Shown here: positions 13,319 through 20,535 of the stretch, piece after piece
Position numbering within the stretch: position 1 is the stretch's first letter
Layout: every line of letters begins with the position of its first letter
Assembly (NCBI GenBank): GCA_043797615.1
Contig: JAZDPK010000024.1
Coordinates: forward strand, 1-24,608
Reading direction: 5' to 3'
DNA length: 24,608 nt
DNA from: JAZDPK01 sp043797615
Lineage (GTDB): Bacteria; Patescibacteriota; Patescibacteriia; UBA11705; JABHMO01
Made by a program: the position numbers and the translations under genes
Notes under the pieces: generated by a model
Seen by the model: only the letters and a program-made list of their open reading frames with translations
What the model was told of the DNA's origin: nothing
The model's database searches: none

Positions 13319-14839
13319 TCATTCCCTTGGCCTATATTGCAGCGCTTCGGCGACGTGATTCGACAAAATATCCGGTGCTTGTTCCAAATCGGCGATCGTG
13401 CGGCTGGTTTTTAAAATTCGATGGAACGATCGGGCGGACAGATGAAGCTGGTTGACCGCGGATTTGAGAAGATCCATTCCGCTCTGCTCCACGGCGCAGA
13501 ATTTTTTTATTTCAAGCGGATTCATTTCCGAATTGGTTTGCGTTTTTGTTCCGTTAAATCGTTGCCGCTGAATTGCGCGCGCCGCTTCAACCCTTGTTCG
13601 GATCTGCGCCGAAGTTTCGTTTTGCGTTTCTTGCTGCATTTTTTCAAATTTTATGCGCGGCACTTCCACGTGCAGATCGATTCTGTCCATAATCGGTCCT
13701 GAAATTTTTTTCTGATATTTTAAAATCTGCCCCGGCGCGCAGACGCATCTTTTCTCCGGATCGGAGTAATAGCCGCACGGGCAGGGATTTTTGCTGGCGA
13801 CCAGCGTGAAGCGCGCTGGAAAAATCAAGGTTTCTTGCGCCCGGGAAATTGAAATAACTCCGTCTTCCATCGGTTGTCTTAAGTTTTCCAGCACTTGCCG
13901 CGGGAATTCGGAAAGCTCGTCGAGAAACAATATGCCGCGGTGCGCCAGGCTGATTTCTCCGGGCTTGGGGAATTTGCCGCCGCCGACCAGGGCCACGCCC
14001 GAGCTCGTGTGGTGCGGCGAACGGAACGGCCGCTGATTGACAACCGGCTTTCCGGATGCCAGAAGTCCGGCCATGGAATAGATTTTAGTCACTTCAAGAA
14101 TTTCCTCCGAACACATGGCCGGCAGGATTGAAGGCATTGCCCGCGCCAGCAGGGTTTTACCAGATCCGGGCGGTCCGTTGAAAAGCACGTTGTGTCCGCC
14201 GGCGGCCGCGATTTCCAGCGCCCGTTTCGCCTGCTCTTGGCCTTGGACGTGCGCCATATCGGTTTCGAATTTTTCATCCGGCGCGATCGATGTCCGGCAT
14301 TCGTCATTCTTTGCCGCCGCGATTTTTTCCGCTCCCTGCAGATGGAAATAAAGTTGTTTCAAGCTTTTAACCGGAAAAATGTTTAATCCGGAAATGATCG
14401 ACGCTTCGGCCGCGTCCGCTTCCGGAATGTATAAATTTTTAAACCCTTTTTCTTTCGCGAATAGCGTAGTCAACAATATTCCACTCGTATGCCGCGTTTC
14501 GCCGTTCAGCGCCAATTCCCCGACAAAAAGCGAGTCGCTCACGTCGGCAAAAAGCTGGCGCGTTGTCTGCAGAATGCACACAGCCATGGCCAGATCGTAC
14601 GACGGGCCTTCTTTTTTTAAATCAGCAGGCGCCAAATTCACCGTTATTCTCGGCCTGGGAAATTCAAGTCCGCTGTTGTCGATGGCCAAGCGCACGCGCT
14701 CTTTCGCTTCTTGAATCGCCGCGTCCGGCAAGCCGACAATCACAAAAGCGGTCTGCTGATAAGGCGACAGATCGGATTCGACTTCAACCAGTTCGCAATT
14801 CAGGCCGATGGCGGCGCAGGAGTTAACCTTAAAAAACAT
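13319..14839 (-). CDS. comM: ComM/YifB family AAA+ ATPase
   Basis: ComM is a hexameric helicase that extends branch migration during integration of transformed DNA. The 506-residue product has an N-terminal Lon-protease-like domain (FVIVGLPDAAIQEAKERVR, GPSYDLAMAV, FVGELALNGE) and a Mg-chelatase-like AAA+ core. The core has Walker A GPPGSGKTLLA, Walker B ILFLDELSEF, the HHTSS region, the NPCPCG cysteine motif and YQKKISGPIMDRIDLHVEV. The C-terminal helical domain holds LSARSFHRILKTSRTIADLE. ATG 14839 is chosen because the upstream frame (to 14878) only translates 9-bp repeats into MLVLLVSLVLHSS. There is no Shine-Dalgarno sequence. It implies possible DNA uptake, but no competence genes are next to it. 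Confidence 0.93.
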   Translation of the reverse strand: MFFKVNSCAAIGLNCELVEVESDLSPYQQTAFVIVGLPDAAIQEAKERVRLAIDNSGLEFPRPRITVNLAPADLKKEGPSYDLAMAVCILQTTRQLFADVSDSLFVGELALNGETRHTSGILLTTLFAKEKGFKNLYIPEADAAEASIISGLNIFPVKSLKQLYFHLQGAEKIAAAKNDECRTSIAPDEKFETDMAHVQGQEQAKRALEIAAAGGHNVLFNGPPGSGKTLLARAMPSILPAMCSEEILEVTKIYSMAGLLASGKPVVNQRPFRSPHHTSSGVALVGGGKFPKPGEISLAHRGILFLDELSEFPRQVLENLRQPMEDGVISISRAQETLIFPARFTLVASKNPCPCGYYSDPEKRCVCAPGQILKYQKKISGPIMDRIDLHVEVPRIKFEKMQQETQNETSAQIRTRVEAARAIQRQRFNGTKTQTNSEMNPLEIKKFCAVEQSGMDLLKSAVNQLHLSARSFHRILKTSRTIADLEQAPDILSNHVAEALQYRPRE

Positions 14840-14843
14840 AGAA

Positions 14844-14957
14844 GAATGCAAGACAAGTGAAACAAGTAAAACAAGCAAGACAAGTCAACGATGATGATAA
14901 GTTATCAAAATAAACTTGTTTTACTGGTCTTGCTGGTCTCGCTCGTCTTGCTGTATC
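14844..14957. repeat. Inverted pair of 9-bp repeat arrays
   Basis: Left array (14844-14885): ACAAGTGAA, ACAAGTAAA, ACAAGCAAG, ACAAGTCAA. Right array (14917-14957): CTTGTTTTA, CTGGTCTTG, CTGGTCTCG, CTCGTCTTG. The right array is largely the complement of the left; over 20 positions (GCAAGAC...ACAAGT) only two differ. The rest of the spacer to 15027 shows no gene. Confidence 0.65.
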
Positions 14958-15027
14958 GAATACATTTTACTTTAATTTTCAACGCATCGCAAATGCGGGG
15001 TGTGGTTAAAATTCGCATAAGGCGCGC

Positions 15028-15056
15028 TTGACAGGCGAATAATAATTTGATATGAT
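15028..15056 (+). promoter_or_regulatory. Consensus promoter of the 15131 gene
   Basis: TTGACA (15028-15033), 17 nt, TATGAT (15051-15056), preceded by GCGCGC. The roughly 70-nt leader contains GTGAA-TGTTGT-TTCAC and TTTCC-TAT-GGAAA; the second overlaps the start of the GGAAAGGAG ribosome site. Confidence 0.88.
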
Positions 15057-15130
15057 AAATTATCACGGAACAGTGAATGTTGTTTCACAATTTAACATTA
15101 AAATGATTTCCTATGGAAAGGAGAAATTCC

Positions 15131-15877
15131 ATGAAAAACTCCGCAGTGTTCACGGTAACAAGGAAAGTAAGTTTGGACGTTCGCGCAGCGCTGGCCGCGT
15201 CAAAGCAAATGTTTCGTTCCAACGGCTTTGCCAATCTGGCAAACGCATTGCCCAAAGTACCGCGTTTTTCGTTGGAAAATCAGGACAAGATTCGCGGCGC
15301 GCTGGGAGGCGATTTCGGCCTGGTGGTATTTGACAAAGGCCTTATTTTTCCGGCGGCTGCATTGCAGGAAAGTATTTCCATTATTAATTACAAAAAGCGT
15401 TTGGCAGATCGGCGCTTGGCCGGGTTGCCAATGGATCAGCAGTATCATCCGTCGTTCATAGAAGAGGGCGTTGAACAAAGCGCGCTGACTGACAAGGAAG
15501 CGCAGTTGCGGCGCGGCGCGTATTTATGGTTGTATTCTTCATCGCCTATTCCGCAAGAAACCAAGGGGCTGACTTTTCCGCAGGAAGAAAAGCTGTTCAA
15601 CGAACGGAAGTGGAATGGCATGGCTTTGCGCGAGTATTATTTCGCGCAGAGACAAGAGTGCGCGTTGAATCAAGATCATCGGTTTGACGCCTGGGATAGT
15701 GATGGCGAAAAGTCAAATGCGTCTTGGTGTTTGGCCTCCGCCTGCCCGTCTGGCGGCGTTTATGGCAATTGGGATCCGTATTATCATCGAGTCAGGGTCT
15801 ATTGGTTCTTTCCGAATTTTTCCAGTGATACGCTGGGCGCGCGTCCCGCGGTCGTTGTCCCGATGGAAATAATTTGA
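15131..15877 (+). CDS. Hypothetical protein, family shared with the 24472 gene
   Basis: The 248-residue product has no signal peptide. Residues 1-45 (VFTVTRKVSLDVRAALAASK, then MFRSNGFANLANALP) match the partial product at 24472, so this N-terminal helical module is a family mark. A middle helical part follows. The C-terminal ~60 residues are rich in Trp, Tyr and Gly (SWCLASACPSGGVYGNWDP, VYWFFPNFSSDTLGARPAVV). The closing GARPAVV and the SWCLAS step recall C-type-lectin-like domains such as DUF6273, but I cannot confirm that. ATG 15131 follows AAAGGAG at 7 nt spacing. It has a consensus promoter and a strong terminator and is transcribed alone between minus-strand genes. Confidence 0.75.
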   Translation: MKNSAVFTVTRKVSLDVRAALAASKQMFRSNGFANLANALPKVPRFSLENQDKIRGALGGDFGLVVFDKGLIFPAAALQESISIINYKKRLADRRLAGLPMDQQYHPSFIEEGVEQSALTDKEAQLRRGAYLWLYSSSPIPQETKGLTFPQEEKLFNERKWNGMALREYYFAQRQECALNQDHRFDAWDSDGEKSNASWCLASACPSGGVYGNWDPYYHRVRVYWFFPNFSSDTLGARPAVVVPMEII

Positions 15878-15938
15878 AGTTTTTAATTTGTTTTTTAACT
15901 TTTTTATTTTTTCCTTTGATTTTTTTCTTGTTTCATTC

Positions 15939-15976
15939 AAAAAGCCGTTCGGCGCAACACCGGGCGGCTTTTTTAT
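15939..15976 (+). terminator. Intrinsic terminator of the 15131 gene
   Basis: AAAAAGCCG (15939-15947) pairs with CGGCTTTTT (15965-15973), with an inner CGG/CCG pairing, followed by a T-run. It lies 61 nt after the stop. Confidence 0.9.
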
Positions 15977-16072
15977 TGCCGGCGATCGGATTGATTTGTT
16001 GAAGCATAGTTAATTTAAAAATAGCCTTCGCTCAAAGCGTCAGCCATTTTTCAGTTTAGAATGAAATGCGAT

Positions 16073-16582
16073 TCAGAAAAATTTGTTCACGGCGATCAAT
16101 CCGCCGCCAATGATGACCGCGCCGATCACAATGTAGCCGATGATTGAATTGTTTTTTTGCGTCGAGCCGGTCGCCGGATGTTCGTTCACAAATTGTTGCG
16201 GATCAACGCAGGCGCGTATTCCGCAATCGTCAAGAAGTATTTTTAAATTGTCGATCCGGTCGCCGGCAACGAATTTGTCGTTGACAAAAGCCACCGGCAC
16301 GGCTTCGGTTGGCGCTTTGTACGCCGCGGCGAATTGGAAGAATTTGTCAACGTATTCGCGATGCGCGACCAGGTCGAATTCGCGGATTGTCAGGTTGGAG
16401 TTGACCGTTGCTTTGTAATTGTTCAGAAAAGCCAGGGCGTTGGCGCAATGCGGGCAGCCGGTTTGCGTGAAAATGTAAACGCCGACCGGTTTTCCCGCGG
16501 CGGCCGGCTGAGTTTCGGCGTTGGCAAAAAACAGCGGTGTCAACAAAAAGGAAAAAACAACAACCCCCAATATTTTTTTCAT
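16073..16582 (-). CDS. Thioredoxin/glutaredoxin-fold membrane-anchored protein
   Basis: The 169-residue protein starts with a signal peptide (KKILGVVVFSFLLTPLFFAN, then AE), followed by a thioredoxin-fold domain with YIFTQTGCPHCANALAFL. This holds a CxxC redox pair (CPHC) in the normal place. Next come AVPVAFVNDKFVAG with the cis-Pro strand, and two further Cys (DCGIRACV). After a short STQKNN linker, a C-terminal transmembrane helix (IIGYIVIGAVIIGGGLIAV) probably anchors it to the outer face of the membrane. It likely makes or breaks disulfides in exported proteins, such as the Cys-containing secreted paralogs of this window (inference). No Shine-Dalgarno sequence. lspA lies 24 bp upstream. 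Confidence 0.85.
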   Translation of the reverse strand: MKKILGVVVFSFLLTPLFFANAETQPAAAGKPVGVYIFTQTGCPHCANALAFLNNYKATVNSNLTIREFDLVAHREYVDKFFQFAAAYKAPTEAVPVAFVNDKFVAGDRIDNLKILLDDCGIRACVDPQQFVNEHPATGSTQKNNSIIGYIVIGAVIIGGGLIAVNKFF

Positions 16583-16606
16583 ATGCCGTTTGAATCAAGT
16601 TTAAAA

Positions 16607-17095
16607 TTACGTCGTTGCGCCCGCATCTTTATCTCTTTTCAATAAAACAATAATTAAGTATAAAATTCCCATCGAAATCACCGCGTCCGCGAAATTGAAC
16701 GACGGCCATTCGAAATTATATATTCTTATCGAAAAGAAATCAACCACGGCGCGCCGGAAGACGCGGTCGGCCAGGTTCGATATTGCGGCGCCGGCGATTA
16801 TTGCCAAAGCCGCGCCAGACCGTAAATCGTCTTTTCTGAATAAAATGAAACAATACGCCGCCAGAACGGTTATTGCCGCGATGGGAATTACGAACGTCAA
16901 TACGTCCGGCAGGTTTATTCCGAAAGCGAAGAATTTATTCATCATCAATTCCAATTTCAAGTGCAATGATTTTCCGTTAAAAATAAAAACCCCGGCGAAC
17001 GGGATTTTGTTTATGATTAAAATTTTAATCGACTGGTCGATCGCAATCATGGCAACGGAAACGCACAAGACGATTATTTTTAATGAGCGTTTCAT
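16607..17095 (-). CDS. lspA: Lipoprotein signal peptidase (signal peptidase II)
   Basis: LspA is the membrane aspartyl protease that removes signal peptides from prolipoproteins. The 162-residue product has four hydrophobic segments. Its family motifs are AIDQSIK near the N-terminus, the catalytic GAAISNLADR (normally GAxGNxxDR) and FNFADAVIS with the second catalytic Asp, with VVDFFS between them. The catalytic pair is intact. ISN in place of GN is a slight departure. The start ATG at 17095 lies 4 bp after the stop of the DksA-type gene, and the two are surely co-transcribed. No ribosome-binding site is visible. Confidence 0.92.
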   Translation of the reverse strand: MKRSLKIIVLCVSVAMIAIDQSIKILIINKIPFAGVFIFNGKSLHLKLELMMNKFFAFGINLPDVLTFVIPIAAITVLAAYCFILFRKDDLRSGAALAIIAGAAISNLADRVFRRAVVDFFSIRIYNFEWPSFNFADAVISMGILYLIIVLLKRDKDAGATT

Positions 17096-17099
17096 TGGA

Positions 17100-17468
17100 T
17101 TACAGCGCTTTTAATTTGGTCTTGCAGCTGATGCAGGCGCTCGAAGTCGGGCGCGCTTTCAGCCGCTTGATGTCGATCGGCTGGTGGCAGTATTTGCAGA
17201 CGCCGTAAGCGCCTTTTTCAATCCGTTCCAGCGCTTTGTCAACGTCTTTCAAAGATTTTTCCAGCGTCCGTTCGAGAGTGATATTCAGGCCGAATTTAAC
17301 AACCTCCGACGCGTTGTCGGTTTCGTCGGCGCCGTAATCCTCGAATTGAGCTTCCAAAATTTCCGGATTCTGCGGATTCTTGGTTGATATTTTATTCAAC
17401 TCTTCTTCGAGGTTGGCCTTTTCTTTGATCAGGATGTCTTTTATTTCTTGGAGGTCTTTTTTATTCAT
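17100..17468 (-). CDS. DksA/TraR C4 zinc-finger protein
   Basis: The 122-residue protein has an N-terminal coiled-coil (MNKKDLQEIKDILIKEKANL onward), an acidic turn with GADETDNASEVV, and a C-terminal C4 zinc finger: CKYC, 17 residues, CISC. This is the DksA/TraR layout (PF01258); such proteins bind the secondary channel of RNA polymerase or act as general stress proteins. ATG 17468 (MNKKDLQ) is preferred; an in-frame start at 17495 would add nine residues without support. The direct overlap in transcription with lspA is a recurrent arrangement in some bacteria. No Shine-Dalgarno sequence is seen. Confidence 0.9.
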   Translation of the reverse strand: MNKKDLQEIKDILIKEKANLEEELNKISTKNPQNPEILEAQFEDYGADETDNASEVVKFGLNITLERTLEKSLKDVDKALERIEKGAYGVCKYCHQPIDIKRLKARPTSSACISCKTKLKAL

Positions 17469-17499
17469 ATGCTTGATGGTTGCATTATAAAGCATTTCG

Positions 17500-17538
17500 C
17501 AATTTAAAACAAGCCCGCCTGGCGTTGTTCGGCGCTTG
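17500..17538 (-). terminator. Probable terminator downstream of the 17623 gene
   Basis: On the minus strand CAAGCGCC pairs with GGCGGGCTTG (two-base bulge) around an 11-nt loop, followed by TTTTAAATT. It lies about 85 nt after the stop of the minus-strand gene at 17623. The bases between hold no recognisable feature. Confidence 0.5.
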
Positions 17539-17622
17539 CATCGGCGTTTTGGAAGCTGGGGCAGATAGAGATGGCAATGCGATGCTTTTTCAAGACGGCC
17601 GCGCGCCCCCCTATCTTTTTTG

Positions 17623-18129
17623 TCAGATTGAATGGATTTTCAACTGATTCATTTCCTGGAAATGGATCAGCGTCCGCGTCAAATCCGCTTCGCGGAAAAT
17701 CAGCTCGATGTTTTCTTCCGTAAAAGGCAGTACTTCCCATTGCCAGCGGGTATTTTTCACTCTTTCGATCGGTATCAAGCAACTTTCTTTTTCGTTTATT
17801 TTTTCGAAAATCGGTTCCAGCGGCTTGATCCGGCGCGACAGAGTGATTTCGATCGTTTTGCATTGGCTTTCCTGGTAAATGATTCTGGTGTTTTCCGCAT
17901 TCAATTCGATCACTTGCCATTCAATCGCGCAATTCGGCTTTTCCGCCAGATAGTATTTCTCAACCTTAATCTTCATGTGCATTCCCGTGACATCCACCAT
18001 ATGCAGGCAGCTGAAAACAGCGCCCGGCTTTATCATTTGGAAAAAAACTTTGCGATCTCTGGCTTCGTCGCGTTTTTTTTCCGCAATCTGTCCATGCGTC
18101 GAGCGTACATTGTGCGAATATGGATCCAT
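17623..18129 (-). CDS. Hypothetical soluble protein with strong expression signals
   Basis: The 168-residue product has no signal peptide or membrane helix. It alternates strands and short helices, with KIKVEKYYLAEKPNCAIEWQ, TKTIEITLSRR-like charged strands and a Trp pair NTRWQWEVLPF. I recognise no family. The ATG at 18129 lies 5 nt after AAGGAGG, and a promoter (TTGCAT-17-TACAAT) lies about 70 bp upstream. It therefore belongs to the group of lone, strongly signalled genes of unknown function here, in contrast to the SD-less housekeeping genes around it. Confidence 0.7.
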   Translation of the reverse strand: MDPYSHNVRSTHGQIAEKKRDEARDRKVFFQMIKPGAVFSCLHMVDVTGMHMKIKVEKYYLAEKPNCAIEWQVIELNAENTRIIYQESQCKTIEITLSRRIKPLEPIFEKINEKESCLIPIERVKNTRWQWEVLPFTEENIELIFREADLTRTLIHFQEMNQLKIHSI

Positions 18130-18198
18130 GGCCGCCTCCTTGATTCATCTCTATTCATCTGCCTCGGCTTCCAAATTGTCAATATGCAACGGCAATGC

Positions 18199-18227
18199 AT
18201 TGTATATCATAATTTAAAATAATGCAA
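18199..18227 (-). promoter_or_regulatory. Promoter of the 18129 (minus) gene
   Basis: On the minus strand TTGCAT (18227-18222), 17 nt, TACAAT (18204-18199). The leader would be about 63 nt and carries the AAGGAGG site. Confidence 0.7.
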
Positions 18228-18240
18228 TAGGTTTCGTTTA

Positions 18241-18302
18241 AAATGAAAAGGCGCGGACTTTTAAGCCCAATAATTTATATTGTTTAGTGGCTAGTTCGCG
18301 CC
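18241..18302 (-). terminator. Terminator-like stem at the end of the 18649 transcription unit
   Basis: On the minus strand GGCGCG (18302-18297) and CGCGCC (18255-18250) close a roughly 41-nt partly paired loop, followed by TTTTCATTT. The loop is long for an intrinsic terminator, so the call is tentative. Confidence 0.45.
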
Positions 18303-18642
18303 GCGTCCTCTGTAAGGGCGCTTCCGCGGATAACCGTGTCAAGGGAAAATCGGCAAATCGATTTGATTGTCCGCTGATAAGGTTATCCGGAGAAAGCATG
18401 ATTTAGAGGACATTTTGTTGTGCCTGCCAATTGGCAATTGTACCCTTCTTTGGAGAGTGCCATGAGAGGTTCTCCGTAAATTTCGTTTTTATTTTTGTTT
18501 TTTGCTCGGATCCGAAAGGCGCGGATCCAAAAGAAGAAGAGTGAAGAGTAGATTGTTTTCCCATGGCTTCGCAAGGAATGCATGGGAATAAAGAACAGAA
18601 TGAACGATTTTGAAAAAATTGATGCGTTGATCAATATCTTGC
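18250..18642 (-). ncRNA. Candidate structured RNA or small-protein transcript of unknown type
   Basis: This 665-bp gap between genes has a consensus minus-strand promoter and several long stems. TTCCCATG pairs with CATGGGAA (about 18560-18586), GGATCCG with CGGATCC (18508-18528), AGAGGAC with GTCCTCT (18305-18311/18405-18411), and CGGATAACC with GGTTATCCG (18327-18335/18381-18389) nested inside the last. There is also a palindrome TGCCAATTGGCA (18425-18436). The predicted transcript is about 400 nt. It lacks the hallmarks of tmRNA (no T-arm, no tRNA-like ends), RNase P RNA or SRP RNA. A 26-codon frame lies within it. Confidence 0.4.
18383..18463 (-). CDS. Possible 26-residue small protein
   Basis: ATG 18463, 8 nt after GGAG, opens a 26-codon frame (MALSKEGYNCQLAGTTKCPL, then NHAFSG) ending in TAA inside the CGGATAACC stem. 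It has two Cys and no hydrophobic segment. It sits in the 18649 transcription unit. A frame this short can arise by chance, so this is a weak call. Confidence 0.25.
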   Translation of the reverse strand: MALSKEGYNCQLAGTTKCPLNHAFSG

Positions 18643-18648
18643 ATCTCT

Positions 18649-18677
18649 ATTATAGCATATAAAAAACAATCAGTCAA
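18649..18677 (-). promoter_or_regulatory. Consensus minus-strand promoter
   Basis: On the minus strand TTGACT (18677-18672), 17 nt, TATAAT (18654-18649). The start would be near 18642. A hairpin ATTGAT-CAACGC-ATCAAT followed by six T (18613-18635) lies within the first 30 nt and may be an early attenuator or a 5' stabilising stem. Confidence 0.75.
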
Positions 18678-18744
18678 TTATTATGCATATTTTTATTCAT
18701 TTTACTAAATTTAGCCAAAGGTCAATATATTTAGTATGATAAAC

Positions 18745-18781
18745 TGTGGATAACTCTGTTGATTAGCATGACTTATCAACA
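18745..18781. promoter_or_regulatory. DnaA-box-like pair
   Basis: TGTGGATAA (18745-18753) is the complement of the classical DnaA box TTATCCACA. TTATCAACA (18773-18781) differs from it at one position. AT-rich DNA lies on the left. Two boxes alone do not make an origin; a regulatory role is equally possible. Confidence 0.5.
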
Positions 18782-18784
18782 GTG

Positions 18785-18808
18785 TTTGTCTACACTAGTG
18801 TAGACAAA
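18785..18808. repeat. Perfect 24-bp palindrome, operator-like
   Basis: TTTGTCTACACT is followed by its exact complement. The centre CTAG holds the stop codon of the 18795 (minus) gene. It has no adjacent U-tract, so it does not look like a normal intrinsic terminator. The TACA-N4-TGTA core suggests a binding site for a dimeric regulator. Confidence 0.65.
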
Positions 18809-20018
18809 TAAAGATTTTATCAGAATTAATATTTTTAATTATAATGCTATTCAGATATTTATCCAATCTAAATGCGGATGGATTAATGAAAATTAGATTT
18901 TTTTTGCTAAATTTTGAGCAATTGCCAAATAAATCATTGGTTTTGAGATTTGCAGCGGCATTTATATTGTTTATATTATTGGCAATCACATAAAATTTGT
19001 CGATTGCTGAGATTTTCAAGTCTATTTGCGCTTTTGGTTCTTTTATCGATGAAATTTGGATGTTGTTTTCCGTTGAATCGTTGAATTTCCACGCGCTCGG
19101 GTCGGCGATAAGCTGAATACTTTTTGTCGAATCAGGCAGGATTTTGGCAATTTGGCGCGGGGCGATGTTCGCCAGAACGTTCAGAATACTGCTTTTTATG
19201 TCTGCCAGTTCATTATTCTCTTTAAGCGCGTAAATCAGGAAGCCGCTGCCGGCTGAAAGATATTCCACCGGTCCGCTTAGCGATTTAAGCATCAGAAAAT
19301 TGAAATTTTTCAGGGAATACGGCGCTTTCTGGCTGATGGCGCTTGGTTCAAGTCCTTGAAAATATAAAGACGCATTGTTCGGTATGTTTGCGATGTTTGG
19401 CTTAAATGAACTGACATTTATGGCGCCGACTTGGCCGAATACATTTATTTTAATTCCGTGTTTCGATAAATAGGCTAAAGCGGCAACCGGTTCTGTCGAT
19501 CCGGCGGAAGCGGGAATGTTCAAACTCGCCAAATTTTTTAAAACAACGTCGATATCAGCGGAATTGATTTTTTTTCGCGATCGCTTGATCCAATTGTCGC
19601 CGGAAAAATCCAAGCCGTCAACGTTCAAAGCCGGAAAATAAGCGTATCCGCGGTATTCTGAATAAGAAATGTTGTTTATGAAAAGCGTTTTCCGATTTTG
19701 TTTGTTGTTCTTGATCAAGCCGAACGCTTGCCGGTTGAGCGTGAAGACAGCGACCTCATGTTTGACTGCTTGCAGCGCGTTTTGCCACTGATCGCGTTTT
19801 AAAGCGCTTTTGGCAACGAGCCAATCATAGACAAATCCGGCTTGCTTGTCAGGTAATTTGGCGATTAGTCGCGGATCGCCGTGAAAATACGCTTCGGCGT
19901 TGGCCGGCGCGGCAACGATCAGATTGTCCGCATGATAATTTAAAATGAAAACGATTCCGCCGATAAAAAAAATAACGGACAGGCAGAATAAGCAGAATTT
20001 TATCCAGAAATGCGGCAT
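18795..20018 (-). CDS. Hypothetical membrane-anchored protein
   Basis: The 407-residue product has one transmembrane helix at about residues 6-27 (FCLFCLSVIFFIGGIVFI) and a large exported part starting NLIVAAPANAEAYFHGDPRL. The rest is mostly beta, with repeated hydrophobic strand/Asn-rich turns and few charged clusters. The ANAEAYFHGDPR start recalls DUF3352-like exported proteins, but I cannot assign it. ATG 20018 is chosen over the in-frame ATG at 20108 because a promoter (20035-20063) lies between them. The leader would be about 10 nt with no Shine-Dalgarno sequence. Its stop codon is the centre of a 24-bp palindrome. Confidence 0.65.
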   Translation of the reverse strand: MPHFWIKFCLFCLSVIFFIGGIVFILNYHADNLIVAAPANAEAYFHGDPRLIAKLPDKQAGFVYDWLVAKSALKRDQWQNALQAVKHEVAVFTLNRQAFGLIKNNKQNRKTLFINNISYSEYRGYAYFPALNVDGLDFSGDNWIKRSRKKINSADIDVVLKNLASLNIPASAGSTEPVAALAYLSKHGIKINVFGQVGAINVSSFKPNIANIPNNASLYFQGLEPSAISQKAPYSLKNFNFLMLKSLSGPVEYLSAGSGFLIYALKENNELADIKSSILNVLANIAPRQIAKILPDSTKSIQLIADPSAWKFNDSTENNIQISSIKEPKAQIDLKISAIDKFYVIANNINNINAAANLKTNDLFGNCSKFSKKNLIFINPSAFRLDKYLNSIIIKNINSDKIFICLH

Positions 20019-20034
20019 ACGGGTGTTTAATTCA

Positions 20035-20063
20035 ATTCTACCGCAAAAATAACAAAAGGTAAA
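20035..20063 (-). promoter_or_regulatory. Probable promoter of the 20018 (minus) gene
   Basis: On the minus strand TTTACC (20063-20058), 17 nt, TAGAAT (20040-20035). The start near 20028 would leave a leader of about 10 nt before the ATG. Confidence 0.45.
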
Positions 20064-20102
20064 ATCGCGGCCTTTGCTGTTTTCGGCTGTGGAAAACTTA
20101 TT

Positions 20103-20130
20103 TTGCAATTCATTGGTTTGGCTGTAAGAT
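20103..20130 (+). promoter_or_regulatory. Probable promoter of the 20170-21049 unit
   Basis: TTGCAA (20103-20108), 16 nt, TAAGAT (20125-20130). The leader is about 33 nt and includes AAAAAGGAGG. Confidence 0.5.
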
Positions 20131-20169
20131 TATACGGTGTTGTTTTGTTCATTCAAAAAGGAGGTTTGC

Positions 20170-20535
20170 ATGTACAAGTTTGCTGTTCATAATTTGGATA
20201 AAGCCGCGGTCATAATTTTGCCCCAGCTTAATATCGCCAGCCAAGAAAAATTGTTTGAAGCGGCGAAAAAAACATTTTCCAGCGTTATTTATGACCTGGA
20301 CGCCAAAACCCAATTCTTCTGGCAGAACCTGGCGCAAGAAAAAGGCGTCTGGATGACCGGCGGCTTATTGATCGTCGGACTTGGCGACGGCCAGAGCTTG
20401 TGGCGATTGGCAGAATTTTTCGCCGATTTCGCCTGGCAAAACAATCTTTTCGACGCTCTGGCAGCGGTTAACGTGATTTACAACGGCAATCTTCACCTTA
20501 TTACATTAGAAAAGAAAGGAGCGGGCAATGTTTGA
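20170..20535 (+). CDS. Hypothetical protein, first gene of an overlapping pair
   Basis: The 121-residue soluble product has the pattern of a small alpha/beta protein: MYKFAVHNLDKAAVIILPQL, a helix with ASQEKLFEAAKKTF, WMTGGLLIVGLGDGQSLWRL, and an aromatic helix (AEFFADFAWQNNLFDALAAV). I recognise no family. The ATG at 20170 lies after AAAAAGGAGG; an in-frame start at 20137 precedes this site and is rejected. Its last 8 bp overlap the next gene, so the two are translationally coupled and probably act together. Confidence 0.7.
   Translation: MYKFAVHNLDKAAVIILPQLNIASQEKLFEAAKKTFSSVIYDLDAKTQFFWQNLAQEKGVWMTGGLLIVGLGDGQSLWRLAEFFADFAWQNNLFDALAAVNVIYNGNLHLITLEKKGAGNV

Noticed and set aside
14840..14878. 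N-terminal extension of ComM
   Set aside because: The codons come from 9-bp repeats, and the family N-terminus fits ATG 14839.
15131..15877. Target gene of a diversity-generating retroelement
   Set aside because: The C-terminus is only vaguely C-type-lectin-like; no reverse transcriptase, template repeat or adenine-biased variable repeat is visible in the window.
16023..16046. Fifth copy of the GWAGC/GCGAAG palindrome
   Set aside because: It has the TTCGC...GCG centre, but the outer arms are direct rather than inverted repeats.
18241..18677. tmRNA, RNase P RNA or SRP RNA
   Set aside because: No tRNA-like ends or T-arm, no RNase P core motifs, and no SRP GGAAGCAGCC-type motif could be found on either strand.
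18700..18820. Chromosomal replication origin
   Set aside because: Only two DnaA-box-like sites, no dnaA or dnaN nearby and no strand switch of genes here; kept only as DnaA-box-like sites.
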